Position numbers and translations under genes: made by a program. From the IMG/VR virus record IMGVR_UViG_3300048117_000442, positions 1 through 26,224 of that record: a DNA stretch of 26,224 nucleotides. One strand, 5' to 3'. Shown here in pieces: positions 21,787-26,224 of this stretch; the stretch's first letter is position 1; each line of letters begins with the position of its first letter. The notes under the pieces are model-generated. The model did no database searches. It worked only from the letters and a program-made list of their open reading frames with translations, and was not told where the DNA came from. The stretch is from a virus.

Positions 21787-23004
21787 TTAGCCTGCAACTA
21801 CACCACACAAGGCGGCACAGGACTTAAGTCTTTTGTTTCTTATATCTCTATCTTTGAATGTATCTAAGTAACCAGTTGTATATATTTCTCCATCTATTAT
21901 TTGTTTTATAGATTTGTGTTGTAATGAAATATTATTTTCTCCAAAAGATTTTATAAAATTCACTAACGGACCAACCATGTCTTCAGTGCCAAACTCATCA
22001 TCATACATTGCGGCATGCCAACAACACGGAAAAACTAACCCATAACTGTTTACAAAAATATGTGAACTTTTTATTGCTACACAATCTATATCACATTTGC
22101 CTAATTCTACTTCGTGTCCAGTCAACTCTCTGTCTATGTTGTTTATGTGATTTGTTCTGTCTTTACGTTTAACAGGTTCAATATTAATATAAGATTTTTC
22201 TAAATCTGATTTTATATCTGTGATATATCCAACTTTTTCTGAATCTAAGAACATTTTCTGTTGGTCATCATTGCCTAGATTTCTTTTGTCAAATTGTTTT
22301 TCAACATTCTTACTTTCAACTTCTGCTGGTGGCTTGATTGTATATTGATACTCGCCTTGTCTACCGTATACTTTCATTGATTGAATAATATTATTGTCTT
22401 TGTCTCTATTAGTAGAAAAGCCCATCGCTCTCTTGGCAAAGAACTTGGTGACTCCCATATCTTTTGCAAGTTGTCTTGCTTCTTCTACTTGATGTTCATT
22501 ATGTCTAAACACAAGAAATTCCCAATGAGAATCAGCACCTGTTGAGATATATGTTTCCATTGCTAACATAATTTTATCCCAATATGTGCCTTTTCTGTAT
22601 ATCCAGTTTGTGTCTTCAAGACCATCAACACTGAATACAACAGTAGAATTATTGACAGAGAATATCTCTCCTAACTCACGCCAGAATGCTTCATCTCTGC
22701 CACTTGCGTTTGTGTTCATATGAAATCTTATATTTGGATTTATAGACCTAAAGTGTTTCAAAATAGGAATTAAATCTGGGTTAGTCATGGAATCTCCATA
22801 ATTACCACACATCGTAATCATGTTTAAGTTTTCAATAAAGTCTTCAGAAAACCATTCTTTAACTTGCTCAGTGGTCATATATGTTTCTGTGAATGTTTTG
22901 CTCTTTATGCCACCTTCTAGTCTTCGATTACAACTCGGACATTCAGCATTACATAAACTACTAGTTTCTAAATCTAATCTTTTTATATCTTTGTAGTTTA
23001 TCAT
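21787..23004 (-). CDS. Radical SAM protein with SPASM-like C-terminus
   Basis: This 405-aa enzyme should use a [4Fe-4S] cluster and S-adenosylmethionine for radical chemistry. The cluster motif is C18-x3-C22-x2-C25 in SSLCNAECPSCNR, followed by the expected TMCGNYGDSMTNPDL glycine-rich strand and RFHMNTNASGRD. The C-terminal part has CVAIKSSHIFVNSYGLVFPC, a C-x13-G-x4-C pattern of SPASM or twitch domains that bind extra clusters, then CCWHA and CAALC. SPASM enzymes often modify peptides or proteins, but the substrate here is unknown. It begins one base after the stop of the Nudix gene, last in a unit starting with gp14, so it should be made late. Confidence 0.85.
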   Translation of the reverse strand: MINYKDIKRLDLETSSLCNAECPSCNRRLEGGIKSKTFTETYMTTEQVKEWFSEDFIENLNMITMCGNYGDSMTNPDLIPILKHFRSINPNIRFHMNTNASGRDEAFWRELGEIFSVNNSTVVFSVDGLEDTNWIYRKGTYWDKIMLAMETYISTGADSHWEFLVFRHNEHQVEEARQLAKDMGVTKFFAKRAMGFSTNRDKDNNIIQSMKVYGRQGEYQYTIKPPAEVESKNVEKQFDKRNLGNDDQQKMFLDSEKVGYITDIKSDLEKSYINIEPVKRKDRTNHINNIDRELTGHEVELGKCDIDCVAIKSSHIFVNSYGLVFPCCWHAAMYDDEFGTEDMVGPLVNFIKSFGENNISLQHKSIKQIIDGEIYTTGYLDTFKDRDIRNKRLKSCAALCGVVAG

Positions 23005-23005
23005 T

Positions 23006-23449
23006 TTAAACTTTCAATGTTGATATGATATCGTTAATAATTTTTAGTTTTTTCTTTCTAAAAAGTGTACGTCTTGTACCAGGATGTAAAGGTTTTGGCA
23101 CGCAGTTTGTGTCTACCCAAGCATATCCGCCAGACTCATCGTTCATTTTTGGAATGAATTCTTCTTTGACAAGAATAACAAAAGAGTAGTAACTAAAGTC
23201 ACCATTTCTTGCATGATATTGGTCTAGTGGATATATCTTTACAATATCATTTTCAATATCTAATGATATTTCTTCTTGTAACTCTCGTAATAATGCTTGT
23301 GCTACATTTTCATTGTCTTCTACTTTTCCACCAAAGAAACCCCAATTTCTAGGAAATGACCCATCTATTGCTCTTTGTTGTAGAAGTATTCTATGTGTGT
23401 CTTTTGCGACTATGCATCCGCCAGCCGCCTTGAGTTTCGATTCTTTCAT
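23006..23449 (-). CDS. Nudix hydrolase
   Basis: The start chosen is ATG 23449, which overlaps the TAA of gp15 (TAATG) and suggests coupling; a TTG at 23479 would add ten residues. The 147-aa protein has the complete Nudix box G41-x5-E47-x7-R55-E-x2-E-E60, with the usual Gly after EEx replaced by Ser (EEISL). Nudix enzymes hydrolyse nucleoside diphosphates linked to another moiety, such as oxidised nucleotides, NADH or ADP-ribose; the substrate cannot be read here. The preceding WGFFGGKVE strand is MutT-like. It stands between gp15 and the radical SAM gene, an unusual place for a metabolic enzyme. Confidence 0.87.
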   Translation of the reverse strand: MKESKLKAAGGCIVAKDTHRILLQQRAIDGSFPRNWGFFGGKVEDNENVAQALLRELQEEISLDIENDIVKIYPLDQYHARNGDFSYYSFVILVKEEFIPKMNDESGGYAWVDTNCVPKPLHPGTRRTLFRKKKLKIINDIISTLKV

Positions 23450-24831
23450 TATGGCGTTACTACTAGTTCCATTCTCCAATATCCAGCCTCATAAATTCCT
23501 TGGTATGTATCTGTCCATGATTTATCTTTGGCATCAAATTTAAACTGTTGTGAAGTCGTTGTGTTTGTTACGTATTCTCTAGTGTCATTAGCACTTGCGT
23601 CAAAACTCTTCACCCAATCAGTACCATTATACTCTATAATGTCATTAGTGTCAACTGCAATTCCCCACACACTGCTTTCTGTTGCAGAATCTAATGTCAA
23701 GTATCTTTGACCTAGTGCAACATTTGGAATACTGTTAAATCCTGGTCTTGCTGTTGAGGCATTGATAATTCTATCTACCGATGTTATTGTATTTGTCGGT
23801 AACGTAGCAGTGTCGATTGCGAATTCTAAAGTATTATTATCACCAGTAGTTGATAGTGTGCCGATTACGTCAGCATTCAAGTCATCTAACTCGCCATGGT
23901 ATTTTAATCGAAGCCTTGAAACACCACTATCTAATGTGCCATATTCTTTAAGTACTGTTGACCAAGGAATACTAGCATCGTAATTTCCGTTTGCAAACGG
24001 AGTTGCTAAAACATTACCACCATTTTCATAAACTCTTAATGCGTAATTGCCTGGAGTTACAATTACACTTGACTGTGCGTTCAAGTCTGCAAAGAACTCA
24101 AATGCATCTGGGTCATAATCAAGTGTGTCTAAGTCTGTATAAGTGTATATGTTATTGATAATATTTCTGATAACATTTTGTCTTGTGACTTGTGCTGGTG
24201 GATTAATCCAAACTGGTATCTGAAATATCATTGTTGCAATATCAATTTGGTCTTCAATACCTGCCGGAATTCCTCTGCTTGTCCATTGTAAGTCAGTCAT
24301 CTCTACAGTAGTGATTGTCGTCCAATCAATTGGATTATCATTGTGTTGTATTTCTAATGCTGGATTAAATAGCACTAAGATTTGCTCAAGTAGTTGAAGT
24401 TTTTGGTCAGTGTTTGAAGTCCAAATATCAACTTGCATATTCAGTAAGTAAGGAACTGGCATTAATCTTTTTACACTATACTTTTGTCCCTGTTCTGCGG
24501 TGTAAGAGTTTGTATTTGAGTCGAATGCTCTTTCATTAATACTCACAGCATCATTGAAGAATGGCTCTTGTAATCTCTGTCTATCAGGTTGCAAACTTTG
24601 TACCCAACAAGCAATAAATGGAGCAGATTGTACTACATTCTCTGAGTTACCCTTAAGAATAGTTGCCGCCATACGAGATACATCTCCGTATCTTGCTGGT
24701 ACTCTGATATAATAATCAGTTACTCCATCGTTTTTCTTTGAGCCTGTTTTAACTGTGAAGCCACTGAACATTCTTACAAATTGTAAGATATATCTTCGAA
24801 TCTGATTGTCATAGAAATGTTTTTGTGCCAT
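23449..24831 (-). CDS. 15: Tail sheath stabiliser / tail completion protein gp15
   Basis: This 460-aa protein starts FYDNQIRRYILQFVRMFSGF, followed by YYIRVPARYGDVSRM, aligning with the T4 gp15 N-terminus (FYNSSFRRYATLM...FIRVPI). T4 gp15 is 272 aa; gp15 caps the tail and connects it to the neck. LMPVPYLLNMQVDIWTSN (about residue 145) and QWTSRGIPAGIEDQIDIAT (about 205) are also characteristic. The extra C-terminal 190 residues are beta-rich, with NDIIEYNGTDWVKSFDASAN and YEAGYWRMELVV, as seen in gp15 of other marine myoviruses in my memory. It is directly after gp14 (1 base apart), the T4 order. Confidence 0.85.
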   Translation of the reverse strand: MAQKHFYDNQIRRYILQFVRMFSGFTVKTGSKKNDGVTDYYIRVPARYGDVSRMAATILKGNSENVVQSAPFIACWVQSLQPDRQRLQEPFFNDAVSINERAFDSNTNSYTAEQGQKYSVKRLMPVPYLLNMQVDIWTSNTDQKLQLLEQILVLFNPALEIQHNDNPIDWTTITTVEMTDLQWTSRGIPAGIEDQIDIATMIFQIPVWINPPAQVTRQNVIRNIINNIYTYTDLDTLDYDPDAFEFFADLNAQSSVIVTPGNYALRVYENGGNVLATPFANGNYDASIPWSTVLKEYGTLDSGVSRLRLKYHGELDDLNADVIGTLSTTGDNNTLEFAIDTATLPTNTITSVDRIINASTARPGFNSIPNVALGQRYLTLDSATESSVWGIAVDTNDIIEYNGTDWVKSFDASANDTREYVTNTTTSQQFKFDAKDKSWTDTYQGIYEAGYWRMELVVTP

Positions 24832-24832
24832 A

Positions 24833-25840
24833 TTAGTCTACCTTTGGTTTAACTGCCTTCGACAGATTTACTTTGCCAGCAAGTGTTGTGCCGTCATCTA
24901 GTGTTACTGTACCTGAGTTATTAATAAATTGATTATGTAACGCATGTCCAACTTCCCAAGCACCATCATCGTCATTGATTCTAAACCATTTGCTATCTCT
25001 GTATTGAAATAACCTTGACGGTGAATAATCTGTTCTTAAGAAATAAGAATCAGTACTTGGACTATCAGGAAATTCTTTACCGAAAGCCACTGTGGCGTAA
25101 TCTACATCATCTGGATGATTTGATTGTGTTGCATACATTAAGTTATTAGTTCTATAGTCCCAGTATTTTCCAGGAACATTATCTTGTGCTTCTTGTACAA
25201 CAGCATCAGTAATTTGTAGTTCTTTGTTGTACGTAGATAGAATATTCTTCAAGTCGGATGCTTCTTCACCAGTACCAAGAATATCTTTGTACTCTTGTGT
25301 ATCTTGTAATTGTTTGCAACGAACACGCCAAATATGTGGCCACCAACCTGGGTCAAAGCCACTCGAATCTTTCGATGCTTCTTGTACTACCCAATATTGA
25401 TTTACTGCATCTGGGTCTTCGCCATCGTTGCCTTCTAACATCATGTCTTCTCTCATGTGAGGCAATTCGATTACATCGCCAGTCATAATTTTGCGACCTA
25501 GTTGATTGACCATCTCGTTCAAATGGAGAGTGAACACTTGTTGGTCATTACCTAAGAACATACCGAACTGTGATAATTCAAAGTCTTGGTCAGATACTGT
25601 ATATACGCCTCTAAGGTCATACACATCTGTGTCGTACTTTCTATCTCTGTTCTCTAAAAATAGTAAATCTTGTATTGCCGGTTTGGCAGGGTCAAAATCA
25701 GCATCAGTCTTATCTTGTGAGCCGATATACTTATGAATTAAAAGTGACGTACCGCCATGGTCAAAATGTGCTTTGACAGTTTTATCAATAAATTTGTAAT
25801 CGTTACCCTTTTTAGGATTCCATAGGCTAAGTCTTGCCAT
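24833..25840 (-). CDS. 14: Neck protein gp14
   Basis: This 335-aa protein (T4 gp14: 256 aa) belongs to the neck, joining head and tail. Family signatures are LLFLENRDRKYDTDVYDLRG, DQDFELSQFGMFLGNDQQV and LGRKIMTGDVIELPHMREDM. The C-terminal part has YFLRTDYSPSRLFQYRDSKW and NLSKAVKPKVD, typical of marine T4-like gp14. It is the first gene of the minus-strand unit gp14-gp15-Nudix-radical SAM, behind a late-type promoter and a GGAG site. T4 gene 13 normally precedes 14; it is not seen in this window. Confidence 0.85.
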   Translation of the reverse strand: MARLSLWNPKKGNDYKFIDKTVKAHFDHGGTSLLIHKYIGSQDKTDADFDPAKPAIQDLLFLENRDRKYDTDVYDLRGVYTVSDQDFELSQFGMFLGNDQQVFTLHLNEMVNQLGRKIMTGDVIELPHMREDMMLEGNDGEDPDAVNQYWVVQEASKDSSGFDPGWWPHIWRVRCKQLQDTQEYKDILGTGEEASDLKNILSTYNKELQITDAVVQEAQDNVPGKYWDYRTNNLMYATQSNHPDDVDYATVAFGKEFPDSPSTDSYFLRTDYSPSRLFQYRDSKWFRINDDDGAWEVGHALHNQFINNSGTVTLDDGTTLAGKVNLSKAVKPKVD

Positions 25841-25872
25841 AACTATTTTTCTCCATAATTTGACTTCTTACT

Positions 25873-25881
25873 GTATTTATC
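25873..25881 (-). promoter_or_regulatory. Late-type promoter for the gp14 unit
   Basis: On the minus strand, GATAAATACAG (25881 downward) lies 33 bases before the gp14 ATG. It is back to back with the plus-strand element at 25910. Confidence 0.68.
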
Positions 25882-25909
25882 ATATAATATAGTAATATAA
25901 TTTCAAAAT

Positions 25910-25917
25910 TATAAATA
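25910..25917 (+). promoter_or_regulatory. Late-type promoter TATAAATA
   Basis: A perfect match to the T4 late consensus TATAAATA, 23 bases before the ATG at 25941; AAGAAGG (25925-25931) is the ribosome-binding site. Confidence 0.6.
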
Positions 25918-25940
25918 AAGTTTTAAGAAGGTACAATAAT

Positions 25941-26224
25941 ATGTTAATAGATGAAAATCAAGGATACTTGTCAATAAAAGAATTGCTATCACCATTTGCA
26001 GTGAGACAATTCAAATTGTGGGCAATGAACCCAGAGAATATACATCGTGGAAACGCTGTAAATGGGGAATACTACGGGAAACATCGTAAAGGTAGAGAAT
26101 ATAACATCTGCTGGAGTAAACAGCCACCAAGAGAAATGTGGGACCCCATAGTAGACAAATTAACTAGTCCTCTAAACGCAATGTTTAAAGGCAAACAATG
26201 GGATATGCATATCGTTGATACAAT
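25941..26224 (+). CDS. Unidentified gene, 3' end missing
   Basis: The frame begins with MLIDENQGYLSIKELLSPFA and is open to the end of the window (94 codons). Later stretches are RKGREYNICWSKQPPREMWD and FKGKQWDMHIVDT. A hydrophobic strand of the KQWDMHIVDT type can precede the iron-binding HxD of 2-oxoglutarate oxygenases of phages, but that motif would lie outside the window, so this is only a guess. It has a late-type promoter and a good ribosome-binding site, so the gene itself is likely real. Confidence 0.6.
   Translation, partial: MLIDENQGYLSIKELLSPFAVRQFKLWAMNPENIHRGNAVNGEYYGKHRKGREYNICWSKQPPREMWDPIVDKLTSPLNAMFKGKQWDMHIVDT

Overview
The window is part of the genome of a T4-like tailed phage (contractile-tail, myovirus type), most probably marine. 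The evidence is the AT-rich DNA, the T4-order head block portal gp20 - two small prohead proteins - gp21 protease - gp22 scaffold - gp23 capsid, the gp14/gp15 neck and tail-completion pair, a gp26-type baseplate hub protein, and long modular fibre proteins of the kind seen in cyanophages and pelagiphages. The host cannot be named from the sequence. Both ends of the window cut through genes.

Layout. 1-1605 (+): three overlapping genes, a probable GNAT-like protein (5' end missing) and two 2-oxoglutarate/Fe(II) oxygenases. 1602-1807: a sigma70-type promoter followed closely by a strong intrinsic terminator with no gene between, a candidate small RNA. 1840-2091 (+): a small membrane protein. 2075-2512 (-): a GIY-YIG protein. 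2513-3221: a poorly coding stretch with opposing promoters, hairpins and short tandem repeats. 3222-4288 (-): gp26-type hub gene followed by a 73-codon reading frame in the -1 frame; the junction has a slippery heptamer, a 5-nt spacer and a stem-loop, so programmed -1 frameshifting is proposed. 4401-6416 (+): probable tape measure. 6476-12419 (+): the head module. 12544-20927 (+): four fibre or appendage genes sharing repeats and modules. 20999-21706 (-): unknown helical protein. 21787-25840 (-): a unit reading gp14, gp15, Nudix hydrolase, radical SAM/SPASM protein. 25941-end (+): start of an unidentified gene.

Regulation. A T4-late-like element, (C/G/T)(A/T)TAAATAC or close to it, recurs in front of most transcription units on both strands, including gp14, gp26, the tape measure, the prohead block, the fibre genes and the 235-aa gene. 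Three sites instead match bacterial sigma70 promoters with a full TTGACA -35, a 17-nt spacer and TANTAT: before the candidate small RNA, before the portal gene, and on the minus strand inside 2513-3221. Intrinsic terminators follow gp23, the last fibre gene and the portal-linked small gene.

Together, the genes build the prohead (gp20-gp23 with the protease and scaffold), neck and tail completion (gp14, gp15), baseplate hub and tail length (gp26 type, tape measure) and appendages. Metabolic or modifying enzymes (two oxygenases, Nudix, radical SAM) are placed in or beside these units. All calls rest on reading the sequence and recalled family knowledge; no search was run.
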